Position numbers and translations under genes: made by a program | Assembly (NCBI GenBank): GCA_009760855.2 | Contig: WPIO01000102.1 | Coordinates: 1,176,001-1,240,000, forward strand | Direction: 5' to 3' | Length of the DNA stretch: 64,000 bases | Origin: Cristatella mucedo | Lineage: Eukaryota; Bryozoa; Phylactolaemata; Cristatellidae | Notes under the pieces: model-generated | Seen by the model: the letters and a program-made list of their open reading frames with translations, nothing else | Told to the model about the DNA's origin: nothing | The model's database searches: none | Part shown: positions 1 to 9,352 of the stretch, one piece after another | Position numbering within the stretch: position 1 is the stretch's first letter | Layout of the letters: each line of letters opens with the position of its first letter

Positions 1-139
1 TAAAGCGTCATCAAAAAAAAGCAAAGGATCCCCATCCGTTAAATTAAAAAAACAGATGATATAGAGCTATTTTTTTAGTGCTCTATGCCGCAAATATTTT
101 TGTTTTTTTGCTTTTTCTATTCATGATTTTTTTTGCTGT

Positions 140-2305
140 ATGTTGGTTCGTAAGTTTGGAGGTTCTGTTTTGCAAAATTCTAGTCAGATAATGAGCATTG
201 TGGATGTCATTTCTAACTCCAAAATTCCTTCCGTTAATGTATTTTCAGCTTTTTATGGCGCAACAGATAAGCTTGTAAAAATGGCCAATTTGGCAATTCA
301 AAAAAACCAGCAATATCTTGATATTTTGGCAGATCTCTACTATCAACATAGCTCTATTTGTCAGCAGATTAATTTATCTCCAGAGGTATTTGCTGCTGAG
401 TGGCAAGGGCTAAAGTTTTTATTGCTGCAAATATTTAGTAATGAGCCAGTGCCAAGCGCGAAATCACAACAAGTCCAAAGCTACGTGAATAATGAATCGG
501 AAGCCGATATTTTTCAGTCACTAAGTGCGGCGAAATATCCTTCTGGTGATTGTGATAATTTAAAACAGTCCAATTCTGCTGATTTTGAGTTATTAAAACA
601 AGATATTAAAATTGATTTAACGGAGAATAAAAGCTCTTTAAAAGAATCATTTATAAGTTCTTCGGAAGTAATAATGAGCAATGAGTTAGAAAACTCTGCA
701 CTAAAATGCAGCGGAGATATGGCGGCAATTGCAATTACCGCCAAGCAATATAAAAAAGATACCGATGTCCACCTAGATAGTAAATATAAACAAGACCAGT
801 CCAATAATTTTTCATTTAGACCTTCAATGTCAAATGAAAATATTGATAACAATGAGTGTAAAGTGCATCACGAAGATGGGCTTTTTGCAATGAATAATGT
901 AGGTGAATTTATTGCAACAAAAAACAAGTCCAATTATTCGTATTTGTCATTGAATGAATCTGATGCACAAAATCACAATTGCGCGCAAAATACTTTTCTT
1001 CAGACAGCAGAAAGCAACATTATCAACCAAAACAACAACACGAAAGATTTAATACAGTCCAAAAATATAAATTCAGCTATTGTGCCATCGGCGGTAGATC
1101 TTTTGTTACTGGGGCTTCATTCTGCAGATTATGATGAGCAAAATTTGCAGCGAGGCAGTGTTATAAAATCAGAAGAAGTCAAAAAAACAAACAACAATAT
1201 CTCCAATAATTTAAATTGCAACGATACGGAGGTGGTTCTGCAAAATGCTATAGATTGCAGCAAAAACAATGCCTGTTCAGTTGAAATGGCGCGTAAGATA
1301 GATTTAATTATTTCCATCGGAGAAGTTATTGCGGTAAAAATAATTCACTCCAAGCTGTGTTCATTGTGTGATATTGAAATTTTAGATGCAACTGCATGTA
1401 TCAGAACCGATTCTAATTTTGGCAATGCCGCAATCGACATCTCTGCAACAAAAGAGCTAATCAGGATGCTTAGCCGAAAGAAGAGCTGCATTATGGCTGG
1501 ATTTATTGGCAGCGATATTATGGGAAACCGCACAACCATAGGGCGTAATGGCTCCGATCTTACGGCGGTTTTGATGGCCGATTTATTGGGCAGTGGTTTT
1601 GTTGAGATCTGGAAAGAGCTAGATGGAATTTATACCGCAGATCCTTGTGTGATAGAAGAGGCGACGCCGCTTATAAGTCTTTCTTTTGAAGAAATGTTGA
1701 TTTTAGCAAAACATGGCAATAAAGCAATTTCCGTTAAGGCTATTGATCTTTCGCGTCAGCACAACATAAATATATTGGTTCGTGGGCTTTTTAGTTCGCA
1801 TGGATTAGGAACCATCATTAGCTCCGAATCTGTAGATTGTTCGGTTAAAAGTATTAGTATTTTGCGCAATGTAGAGTTTCTGGCGGTTGAGCTAGGTTTA
1901 TTGGGTGATAAAATATTGCCACTAAGTAGTACGGTGCATCAATTATCTGACCTTGTGGTCGCTGAAATGGATATAAAAAAAGAGCAATATTGCGTAGTAA
2001 CGAACGGCTCGCGAGAAAATTTACAACAAAATTGGCTTAATTTGTGCGGCGAGATCGAACTATTATCTTTGTCAAATCCCCCCACAATATCCTCACAATC
2101 ATTGATTGCAATTGTTGGTAATAACATTCATAAGATTGATGGAATATATGAAAAAATGAAAGAATTATTGCATAAATGCGGCATTTACGATATTATGATG
2201 TTGGTCAATTCGCCAGTAAGTTTATTTGTTTTACTGCGGAATGAATTTGCGGACGCGGCATTGAGAGCTTTGCATCGATATTTTTTTTCAGCCAAAGTCG
2301 ATTAA
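140..2305 (+). CDS. lysC: Aspartate kinase with a ~280-residue inserted low-complexity segment
   Basis: Aspartokinase phosphorylates aspartate in the first step of the lysine/diaminopimelate/threonine route; here it probably feeds peptidoglycan (murB lies in the same window). The N-terminus has the KFGGS nucleotide-binding motif. The second half of the kinase domain resumes at about residue 383 (the segment around DLIISIGE), with GRNGSDLTA and DGIYTADP further on, followed by regulatory ACT-like domains from about residue 570. The family is usually about 400-450 residues; this protein has 721. The excess sits at about residues 105-382, is rich in Asn, Ser, Gln and Lys, and matches nothing I know. 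The reading frame is unbroken and the catalytic motifs flank the insertion, so I infer a working enzyme. The ATG at 140 has no Shine-Dalgarno sequence and directly precedes the conserved start. Confidence 0.93.
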   Translation: MLVRKFGGSVLQNSSQIMSIVDVISNSKIPSVNVFSAFYGATDKLVKMANLAIQKNQQYLDILADLYYQHSSICQQINLSPEVFAAEWQGLKFLLLQIFSNEPVPSAKSQQVQSYVNNESEADIFQSLSAAKYPSGDCDNLKQSNSADFELLKQDIKIDLTENKSSLKESFISSSEVIMSNELENSALKCSGDMAAIAITAKQYKKDTDVHLDSKYKQDQSNNFSFRPSMSNENIDNNECKVHHEDGLFAMNNVGEFIATKNKSNYSYLSLNESDAQNHNCAQNTFLQTAESNIINQNNNTKDLIQSKNINSAIVPSAVDLLLLGLHSADYDEQNLQRGSVIKSEEVKKTNNNISNNLNCNDTEVVLQNAIDCSKNNACSVEMARKIDLIISIGEVIAVKIIHSKLCSLCDIEILDATACIRTDSNFGNAAIDISATKELIRMLSRKKSCIMAGFIGSDIMGNRTTIGRNGSDLTAVLMADLLGSGFVEIWKELDGIYTADPCVIEEATPLISLSFEEMLILAKHGNKAISVKAIDLSRQHNINILVRGLFSSHGLGTIISSESVDCSVKSISILRNVEFLAVELGLLGDKILPLSSTVHQLSDLVVAEMDIKKEQYCVVTNGSRENLQQNWLNLCGEIELLSLSNPPTISSQSLIAIVGNNIHKIDGIYEKMKELLHKCGIYDIMMLVNSPVSLFVLLRNEFADAALRALHRYFFSAKVD

Positions 2306-2443
2306 AAATTACAATAATAATAAGTTATTGGCCGTAATTGTATTCTAAAATATTGCAGTGATTGTTTTTGTGTTGAAGTGTGAAACTGTTATTACGATGG
2401 CAATCAATTTAGATTGCAATTTTGCGTTGCGATATTGTGGATA

Positions 2444-2896
2444 TTAGGTTAAAAGTTCATTTCTGAAAGAGATATAGATAGATGAAATTGATCCAAAAAC
2501 TGCCAAGCCAACACCAGTTTCTATGCTAAAAATTCCAATTTGCCTTCCAAGGGTGATGTTTTTGCTGAAAGCCGCATAGTCAAAAATTGTGCCACCAAAA
2601 AGCCAGCAAGCCACCCCCGTTAGGGCATAAATCAAAACTCCAACACAACCAAAATAAGCAGCTGTGGAGCTGGAAAGTATAAATTTATGTGCCCTATCCA
2701 CCATAACTCGCACGGCATCGTGAATTATAAAAGCCAGAGCAGCAACAATGCCAGATTGAAATCCACCTCCGGGGCTAACTTTGCCATGAAACTGCAGATA
2801 AAAAGCAAAAATTAATATAAAACCCAAAGAAAAATCTGCCAAAGGGCGAATTATGCTATTTTCCGATACAATAACTTGATCTTTAAAATTGTCCAT
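2444..2896 (-). CDS. mnhB: Na+/H+ antiporter subunit MnhB-like membrane protein
   Basis: This is a 150-residue membrane protein with about four hydrophobic segments and the MnhB hallmark HGKVSPGGGFQSG near residue 38. MnhB is a subunit of Mrp-type multisubunit cation/proton antiporters; related single subunits are common in Rickettsiales. The other Mrp subunits are not in the window, so the complex must be encoded elsewhere or this copy acts alone. It is transcribed divergently from holC across a 71-base gap. Confidence 0.82.
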   Translation of the reverse strand: MDNFKDQVIVSENSIIRPLADFSLGFILIFAFYLQFHGKVSPGGGFQSGIVAALAFIIHDAVRVMVDRAHKFILSSSTAAYFGCVGVLIYALTGVACWLFGGTIFDYAAFSKNITLGRQIGIFSIETGVGLAVFGSISSIYISFRNELLT

Positions 2897-2967
2897 TTCG
2901 TTGTCAATTAATAAGTTTTAAGTGCAGCTTTTTTATTTGGCTTTATTGTCAATGATTTATTAATAAA

Positions 2968-3462
2968 ATGTCCAGAAAAATTAATTTCTACCATTCAGAT
3001 GCAGAAGCAGAAATATCTTTCACCATTTCTCTGATTGATAAAATTTATAAATCAGGGAAGAGAAACATTGTTATTTGTCATGACGAGGCATATGAGGGCG
3101 TGCTAGATGGTAAGTTATGGTCTTTTTCGCAGCTTAATTTTTTACCGCATTTAACGGAAAAAGATCTGGAACAGCATAATGTCAATCCCGCCGATCAGCA
3201 AATTTTATTAACAACCAATCACGTAAATATTAATGGTGCAGAAATTGCCACTATTTGTCATAATACGGCTGTAAATATTTTACAGATTCTTGTGCAAATT
3301 TTGCCAAAAATGAATGAAGTGCAAACTTTTTTGGCAGTTATTCAGCCGTCAGAATCCATTAAAAATAGTGCAGAATTGGCAAAAAAATTCATTCAGGAAA
3401 AAGGCCTTAGTGGCTCTTATTTTGTTCATAACGGCACTCAGTGGTCAGACTTGTGGAGTTAG
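2968..3462 (+). CDS. holC: DNA polymerase III chi subunit
   Basis: Chi is the clamp-loader accessory protein that contacts SSB. The 164-residue protein has the family layout: an N-terminal FYH-type strand, the motif DGKLWSFSQLNFLPH at about residues 48-62, and a C-terminal Rossmann-like half with NHVNINGAE. Length is close to the alphaproteobacterial norm of about 150. The clamp-loader subunit holB and ssb are also in the window but not adjacent. The ATG at 2968 is preceded by an AT-rich stretch without a Shine-Dalgarno motif. Confidence 0.85.
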   Translation: MSRKINFYHSDAEAEISFTISLIDKIYKSGKRNIVICHDEAYEGVLDGKLWSFSQLNFLPHLTEKDLEQHNVNPADQQILLTTNHVNINGAEIATICHNTAVNILQILVQILPKMNEVQTFLAVIQPSESIKNSAELAKKFIQEKGLSGSYFVHNGTQWSDLWS

Positions 3463-3992
3463 CTGCAATTGAAACAATTATTGATGTATTGGAAGCGGTT
3501 TACTTGTTGTGAGATTGCTCACTCTCAAGATATTATAAATATATTGAGAGTGGGGAAATTATTCTATATAAAGATTAATAGATCTTACAGCAACATTTTA
3601 AATTGATATGATTAATTGTTGATTTATTGTGCGTGGTTTGCTTGTTGGAGGGTTGGTGTAATTGACAATTGAATCGCAAAAAGTATTATATGTTGTAGTG
3701 GGCAAATATTTTAGGTGGCGAGCTGAAGCCACAAAAAATTTAACGAAATTACCAAAAAGCAGGAAGTTTAATTGAGCTATTTATGGAATCAATGTAAAGA
3801 ATGCAGTTTTAGTAAATGCCGTTGATCGGCTTGTGGGATCGGCTAATTTTATTAACAGTACAGCAGATGTCAGCCTTGATGATGCGAAAATTGCACCCAG
3901 CGAAATGGCGCCTAAAATATAAGTAAAATAGCCGCCAAGTCTTAATAAAATGCAACATTCGGCATTTGCGATGCCAATGTGTTAGAATTATG
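3463..3992. other. 530-base spacer with a possible gene relic
   Basis: No intact gene. On the plus strand an open stretch of about 46 codons (roughly 3780-3919, no start codon, preceded by an in-frame TGA) has protein-like composition (…NAVDRLVGSANF… …SLDDAKIAPSEMAPK) and may be the tail of a dead gene. I cannot assign it to a family. Confidence 0.3.
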
Positions 3993-4676
3993 CTACTTAT
4001 TGTTGCCAAGATGCTTCAGAGCGGCCTTTATTGCTAGCTCTAAGCTGTTATTGTTTTCTTCTTGCAGTGCTATGATTGCTGCTTCCTTGGCTTCTGCCCT
4101 GCCAAAACCCAATTGCTGTAAAGTTGCTATTGATTCTGCCAAAATTGATCTACTTTTCTTGTCTAGAGATGGCCTATCGGTAGATCTTTCTGGTGAGTTA
4201 TTGACAATCTCTCTTGCCTCGATTGCAACTCCGGAGCCCGAGCCGCTAGGATTCATCTTGAATAGCTGGTTTTTGATTTTTGCTGGAACATCCGTCATTT
4301 CAGTAGTGATTCTGGCGGCTAATTTTTTACCAATGCCGCTCAAAGAGGCAAACATTCTCTCGTCGCCTGCCATAATGCCGTCGCAAAGATCTTCTGGGCT
4401 AAGATTGCCCACTATTGCAATCGCAATTCTGCCGCTAATGCCATTAATTTTTATCAACTCATTGAACCATAATTTTTCCTCTAAAGTGACAAATCCATAA
4501 AGAGTAACGCCATCTTCCTTAACAATTTGTTGAATTAGTAGGGATATTTTGTCTCCAGTTGAATAGTGATTGGCAATATTTCTGCCAATTGAAACACCAT
4601 AGCAAACGCCAGAAACATTTATGGATATTTGATCGTCGTAAATAAAATCTACAACTCCAATTAGCTTGATTATCAT
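3993..4676 (-). CDS. ruvA: Holliday junction helicase subunit RuvA
   Basis: RuvA binds four-way DNA junctions and loads the RuvB motor. The 227-residue protein shows the N-terminal OB-fold, LYGFVTLEEKLWFN, the helix-hairpin-helix GISGRIAIAIVG and the second hairpin LSGIGKKLAARI. The C-terminal RuvB-contacting domain around LQQLGFGRAEAKEAA follows a Ser/Gly/Pro-rich linker at about residues 143-180 that is slightly longer than usual. Its start lies 3 bases after the dxr stop, so the two form an operon; ruvB and ruvC are not in the window. Confidence 0.95.
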   Translation of the reverse strand: MIIKLIGVVDFIYDDQISINVSGVCYGVSIGRNIANHYSTGDKISLLIQQIVKEDGVTLYGFVTLEEKLWFNELIKINGISGRIAIAIVGNLSPEDLCDGIMAGDERMFASLSGIGKKLAARITTEMTDVPAKIKNQLFKMNPSGSGSGVAIEAREIVNNSPERSTDRPSLDKKSRSILAESIATLQQLGFGRAEAKEAAIIALQEENNNSLELAIKAALKHLGNNK

Positions 4677-4679
4677 TTT

Positions 4680-6011
4680 TTAATTGGATAAATTATTATT
4701 TTTTATATTAAATTGATTTAAAATTTTGCTTTGTACGGCATCGTGAATGGCGGAAATTTCTTGCACAGATTGTGGGCTTTCTTCTGGAGTGCTGCTCACT
4801 GCCTCTGCAACTATGGATATAATATCGGAAAAAGATATCAGGCCATCGCAAAAAAGATCAATTGCAATTTCATCCGCGGCATTAAAGGCAATGGCTTTAG
4901 AAACAGCTTTTCCAGCAATGCTTCTGGCCAGAGAAACGCTGGGAAATTTATCATTATCAACGGCAAAAAACTCCATCTTTTCTACCCTACATAAATCCAA
5001 CTGCTCTACGCCAAAAGGCGTATTTCTGCAGTTATCATATAGTGCGTTGCTTATGTGTACTTTCATGTCTGGATAAGAACATAACGCTAATTGAGTATTG
5101 TTTTTTTTACCAACTGTTGCGTGAATTATAGCTTGTGGATGAACGACAATATCAATCATTTCTTGTGACAAGTTAAATAAGTTGCATGCTTCAATTAGCT
5201 CCAGTCCTTTATTTATCATTGTTGCGGAATCTATGCTATTTTTTTTGCCCATAGACCATTTTGGGTGATTCATTGCCATTTCTGGTGTAATATCTTTTAG
5301 TGATAGTTTGCTGTTCCAAAATGGACCGCCAGATGCCATTAAAGTAATGCCAGAAATGCTTTCATGATCTATGGTTTCCATTATTTGATAAACAGAATTA
5401 TGCTCTGAATCGACAGGAATTATTTTGGTAATACCAGAAGCCCGTGCAGAAATTAAATGCCAAGCGCAAACAATGCACTCCTTGTTGGCAAGGGCTAAAT
5501 TTTTCACTCTGCCGGCCAGCTCCACCGCCGGAGCAACTCCCGCAAAGCCAGAAACGGCAACCATTACCAAGTCCAATCCATTTAGCAGATCACCATAATT
5601 TGGCTCTCCGTATATAATTTGTGGTGACTTTTTTTCGTTTTGATTGGCCGTGACGGCGGCATGTGGACTGCTAATGTGCTCTGTATCGATGTGATTTTTA
5701 TGGCTATCGTGCAATTGATTTGAGAGTATCTTTTTGTTTGTTTCGGTTGCGACGGAATAATTGTGGGAGTTGTTTTGTTGTTGCAGCATTGTGCTGGTTG
5801 CTGAATCTGATTCAGTATTGGAGATTAACGCGTATTTTGGCTGAAATTCTTCACATTGTTGCCAAAATAAATCCAAATTATTGCCAGCAGAACTGAGGGC
5901 ATAAACTTCAAAATCTTGCATATTTGCCCTAATAATTGCTAGAGTGTTTTGTCCAATGCTGCCGGTGGAACCCAGTATGGCAATTTTGCGTTTATTGATA
6001 GCATTTATCAT
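4680..6011 (-). CDS. dxr: 1-deoxy-D-xylulose 5-phosphate reductoisomerase with inserted loop
   Basis: This enzyme catalyses the NADPH-dependent conversion of DXP to MEP, the first committed step of the MEP isoprenoid pathway; ispH, the last step, is at 45.9 kb. Visible motifs are GSTGSIGQN (NADPH binding, residues 14-22), ASGGPFW (substrate loop) and HPKWSMGKKNSIDSATMINK. At 443 residues it is about 55 longer than usual. The excess lies at about residues 65-125, directly before IIYGEPNYGDL, and is rich in Asn, Ser, His and Gln, the same style as the lysC insertion. It is followed by ruvA with a 3-base gap. Confidence 0.93.
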   Translation of the reverse strand: MINAINKRKIAILGSTGSIGQNTLAIIRANMQDFEVYALSSAGNNLDLFWQQCEEFQPKYALISNTESDSATSTMLQQQNNSHNYSVATETNKKILSNQLHDSHKNHIDTEHISSPHAAVTANQNEKKSPQIIYGEPNYGDLLNGLDLVMVAVSGFAGVAPAVELAGRVKNLALANKECIVCAWHLISARASGITKIIPVDSEHNSVYQIMETIDHESISGITLMASGGPFWNSKLSLKDITPEMAMNHPKWSMGKKNSIDSATMINKGLELIEACNLFNLSQEMIDIVVHPQAIIHATVGKKNNTQLALCSYPDMKVHISNALYDNCRNTPFGVEQLDLCRVEKMEFFAVDNDKFPSVSLARSIAGKAVSKAIAFNAADEIAIDLFCDGLISFSDIISIVAEAVSSTPEESPQSVQEISAIHDAVQSKILNQFNIKNNNLSN

Positions 6012-6191
6012 GATTAACGATGGTACAAATTAAAGATGTTGCAAAAAATTTCAACGAAACTCATAAAAACAAAAAATCAAAAAGACAGCAGAAGATAATA
6101 AGCCAGTTTTTTTGCAATAAATTTAACACAATTTCTCATATAAGTAATATTATTTGGCAATATTGGAAATATTGATAAAATTTTCGATTTT

Positions 6192-6692
6192 TTGCATATT
6201 TGTATTGGCGGTAAATTAAAAACCTCCACTTTGGCGGAAATAGAATCTGGCTTAATGGAGTTGAAAAATGGTGGCGCGGAAATTAAATTAACTCCAGAGC
6301 AAGTTGCTTCTCTGTGTTCTCAGGAGCAGTTTATTTTAACCATAAACGAGAACGAATTTGGAAAAAGAACCTCATCTTACGAGTATAGAATTACTGGAAG
6401 GGCTGGAAAGGGAGTGATTAACATGGATGTTTCTCGTGGCGATATTTTGGCTTCTTTTTTGGCATACGATAATGATGATTTGGTCTTGGTTAGCTCCTCT
6501 GGAAAGGTAATTCGCTGCTCTGCTTCAAGCATTTCTATTATAGGCAGAAATACCAAGGGAGTGAAGGTGTTAACCTTGGAGGATGGTGAAAAAGTTGCCT
6601 CTGTTGCCAAGGTTGGTCGTCAGCCAAAAATGCCTTTGGCAGAAGGAGAGGAGTCTCAACCTGAGATTGCGGCTCAAGACACATTATTGTAA
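6192..6692 (+). pseudogene. gyrA: Orphan C-terminal fragment of DNA gyrase subunit A
   Basis: The 166-codon open frame starts with TTG at 6192 and matches only the last part of the GyrA C-terminal beta-pinwheel: FILTINENEFGKRTSSYEYR, then GKGVINMDVS, and GRNTKGVKV. GyrA is about 850-900 residues, so the whole breakage-reunion domain is missing and the 180 bases upstream show no remnant of it. The fragment is followed by the 5' part of a HIT gene (6708-6860). I read the pair as one truncated duplicated or transplanted segment, with the functional gyrA elsewhere. The frame is still intact, so the event may be recent or the fragment may be expressed. Confidence 0.82.
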
Positions 6693-6707
6693 TATTGTTA
6701 AATTGCT

Positions 6708-6860
6708 ATGTACGATAATAATAATATTTTTGCAAAGATAATCAGAAAAGAAGCTCCAGCAAAAATAGTTTTTGAGAATGATAAAGTTTTAGCTTTTCAT
6801 ACCATAGAGCCAAAAGCCGATGTGCATGTATTGATATGTAATATAGTAATATTTGTCTGA
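6708..6860 (+). pseudogene. Truncated HIT-family (HinT-like) gene, 5' part only
   Basis: An ATG at 6708 opens a 50-codon frame whose first ~43 residues match the N-terminus of histidine-triad nucleotide hydrolases ([13 protein letters not shown], then [20 protein letters not shown]). It then runs into unrelated codons and a TGA at 6858-6860. The catalytic HxHxH region, near residue 100 in the family, is absent, so the product cannot be a working hydrolase. The abrupt loss of similarity at about 6835 marks the right-hand breakpoint of the gyrA/HIT fragment. Confidence 0.75.
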
Positions 6861-7167
6861 TAGTTCGAACAAAGCTTCTTTTTTCACAATGCATTATTTG
6901 TGCATCTTTCGCTGTGTTGTTGGTAGAAATAGCGATGGTGTTGAGGTTGGGTGATTTTTGCTGATTAAGCGATGTGTTATGAATCTCTGGTGCGGCATTC
7001 TTCTTGCAAAATGCATTATTTGTGCATCGTTTGTACTTTATTGGGAATTAATCTCTCTCTATTTGTCAGATTTTTGATGGTCTTTGGCTTTATACGCTAT
7101 CTAAATATCTTTTATTTCTGTGATAAAATAGTTGAGCTGGCAATGATATGGTAGTTATTTTTTCACT
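6861..7167. repeat. Spacer with copies of a ~22-bp imperfect palindrome
   Basis: No gene is supported; a 60-codon frame at 6972-7154 looks accidental. Two copies of a short element, CACAATGCATTATTTGTGCA at about 6885-6906 and a close variant at about 7008-7029, each contain the inverted pair ATGCA/TGCAT. A third, diverged copy (about 7188-7209) lies inside the 3' end of the neighbouring cysteine-synthase-like gene. Confidence 0.45.
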
Positions 7168-8196
7168 CTAGCGTTGTCTCATAATTTCACAATCTATTAT
7201 TTGTGCATCATTACTTAAATAATGTGGCAGCTGTGGCTCTGATTTTGTTAGATCGGTGGAGAGATATTTTATTGCAGAATCGCAAAAAATCGTAATGCCA
7301 TATTCTGCTTGTTTTTCTACCAAAACTTTCAAGGTTCCCAGCAGGTTGGCTCCGGCAGAAATGCCAAAAGAAATGCCACATTTATTAACTTTCTGAGCCA
7401 TTATAATTGCATCGCCATCATCTATAGTAACTGGCACGTCCAAGGCACTAAGATTAACCAAGCTGGGCAGAAAATCATCCGCAATGCCCTCTATTCTGTG
7501 ATTGCCCAAAACTTCAATTTTGCCTGTTAAAATTGGTGTTGTGCGGGGCTCTAGTGGGTGCACGGTGCAATCTGGAATATGCTCTTTGCATAGTTTGGCA
7601 AAGCCCATCACTATGCCTCCCGTGCCAACACCAGCTACAAAACAAGAAGGCTCCAGCCCCATTCCCAACATAAAACCAACCAATTCCATGGCAATGCCAT
7701 GATAGTGTCCTTCTGGATTTAGTGGATTATCGAATTGCTGTGGACAGAAAAATCCTCGCTTTGCTCCCAAGGCCTTTGCCCGCGCAATAGAGCCTAAAAA
7801 ACCACCCTCTTGTGCGGAAATTTTATTAACATGGGCACCGTAAAGTTCAAGTAGAGAAAACCGCTCCCCACTCATCCAATCTGGAATAAAAACCTGTATT
7901 GGATTGCCCAAAAAGCGCCCCAAAGTGCAAAAAGCCAAGCCAGTATTGCCGCTGGTTGCTTCTACTATTGTCCAATCCGGACCAATTAACCCATGCTGAT
8001 AGGCGTGACGCAAGATGTATCTGGCCATTCTATCTTTCACCGATCCGCTAAAGCTATTGGATTCCTGCTTACCAAAAACAGTATAGTCTTTTTTGTTGTA
8101 TCGTAGAACTATTTTAATAACGGGGGTACTGGCAAAAGCCCTTTCTAGATCGTTAATTAAAGAAATCTGTTTAGGAAAAATTGTAGCCATAACCAT
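7168..8196 (-). CDS. Cysteine synthase / CysK-CysM family PLP enzyme
   Basis: A fold-type II PLP enzyme of 342 residues. It has the Schiff-base lysine in SGSVKDRMA (about residue 54), the substrate loop EATSGNTG, the phosphate-binding GVGTGG and the C-terminal serine in FGISAGAN. Cysteine synthases make cysteine from O-acetylserine and sulfide; some relatives act on other beta-substituted serine or threonine derivatives, so substrate is not certain. The gene stands alone. The 3' end carries the third copy of the short repeat found downstream. Two near-by Met codons at the start make the first residues uncertain. Confidence 0.82.
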   Translation of the reverse strand: MVMATIFPKQISLINDLERAFASTPVIKIVLRYNKKDYTVFGKQESNSFSGSVKDRMARYILRHAYQHGLIGPDWTIVEATSGNTGLAFCTLGRFLGNPIQVFIPDWMSGERFSLLELYGAHVNKISAQEGGFLGSIARAKALGAKRGFFCPQQFDNPLNPEGHYHGIAMELVGFMLGMGLEPSCFVAGVGTGGIVMGFAKLCKEHIPDCTVHPLEPRTTPILTGKIEVLGNHRIEGIADDFLPSLVNLSALDVPVTIDDGDAIIMAQKVNKCGISFGISAGANLLGTLKVLVEKQAEYGITIFCDSAIKYLSTDLTKSEPQLPHYLSNDAQIIDCEIMRQR

Positions 8197-9352
8197 AAAA
8201 AATAAACTGGAGCCAGAATGGAGTCTGCGTAATAATAGTCAAGAGTAATGTATTGATGTGTTTGTTTGTGTAAAATTGTTTTTAATGTTTGTGGAAGATG
8301 TGTTAAAAATTTGTTATAATTTATTGTTGCAATGCATAAGTTAATATGGGCGATTTATGTATTTATATGATTGTTTTTATGGATAATATTTACCCACCAA
8401 GTCATTGCAATCTGGCGTTGAGTCACCAATGAATATACACAGCTTAAAAAGGTAGATAAATTGAAAGCTCTGATAGGGGGTTGCAAGCAAGATAGGTATA
8501 AAGAATCTTGCTACTTTAATGTTTTTTGCATGCCTTTGAATCAGATTTATGTCATAACCAGAAGTTTAAATATTACAGCAAAAGCTTGCATAATTCGGCA
8601 TAATTAATGATCAAATTCCAAAGGAGAAAAAGTTATTGGTACTTTGAAGAAAAAAATCTTGTTGATTCCGTTGCGAAACTATTTTAAAGCAGAGTAAAGA
8701 CTTTTGTGATGGCGTCATGTGGCGACATTCATGTAGGCAGAGCGGTGGCAAAAAATACAATACGATGCACTGCTTCAATGTTGACGACTCACCAAAACCC
8801 ACTCTCGAAAAAACCTAGCAACTTTGGGCAATTAATGCTTTAATAACACAGTCATTAATTATGCACCTGTAAAATCTGCACCAAATTAACAGTAGATTTG
8901 GTTGTGTATTTGCATTAAGAGAAACAATTGAAAGAATCATTTATCTCCAATGATTGAGTCTGGCTTGTGTTGATCTGTTGGCGGCAAAAGTAAGAATGAC
9001 AATGAGCCTATTTACACATCCGCCAAAACTTAAATGTGTTTTTAGGGTGCTTGAAATGGCTTTTTCCGGTAATATGATTTTATTTTTGCAACAAGTTTAA
9101 TTGGCAGGTCTTGACAATAATGTTGTTGTGGCTGCTGCCAATAAATGTGTTCGTTTGGCTGATGTGCGGATTGTTGTTGTATTCTGTTGTTATTGATGTA
9201 GTAATCTGCAAAAATGGAGCAGAGCTTGATGATTTTCTTGCTATGATGTTGGTGTTTTTGCAGACGATCGCAGTGTTATAAATTTTTTGATGAAAGGTTT
9301 TTTTGTGCATTGGCGATCGATTTTCTCGTTAATTAGTTGTTAAGTTTTTAGT
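8197..9352. other. 1.16-kb spacer, no supported gene
   Basis: Stop-rich in all frames. The longest open frames (8611-8802 and 9080-9310, minus) have no family signature. I looked for RNase P RNA, 4.5S RNA and tRNA signatures here and saw none. Either a decayed gene region or simply long spacer. Confidence 0.4.

Noticed and set aside
6972-7154. 60-codon Cys/Phe-rich plus-strand ORF
   Set aside because: No start context, spans a copy of a short palindromic repeat, and its composition is that of random AT-rich frames.
8197-9352. RNase P RNA, 4.5S RNA or another structured RNA in the 1.16-kb spacer
   Set aside because: I looked for the conserved cores of these RNAs and found none.
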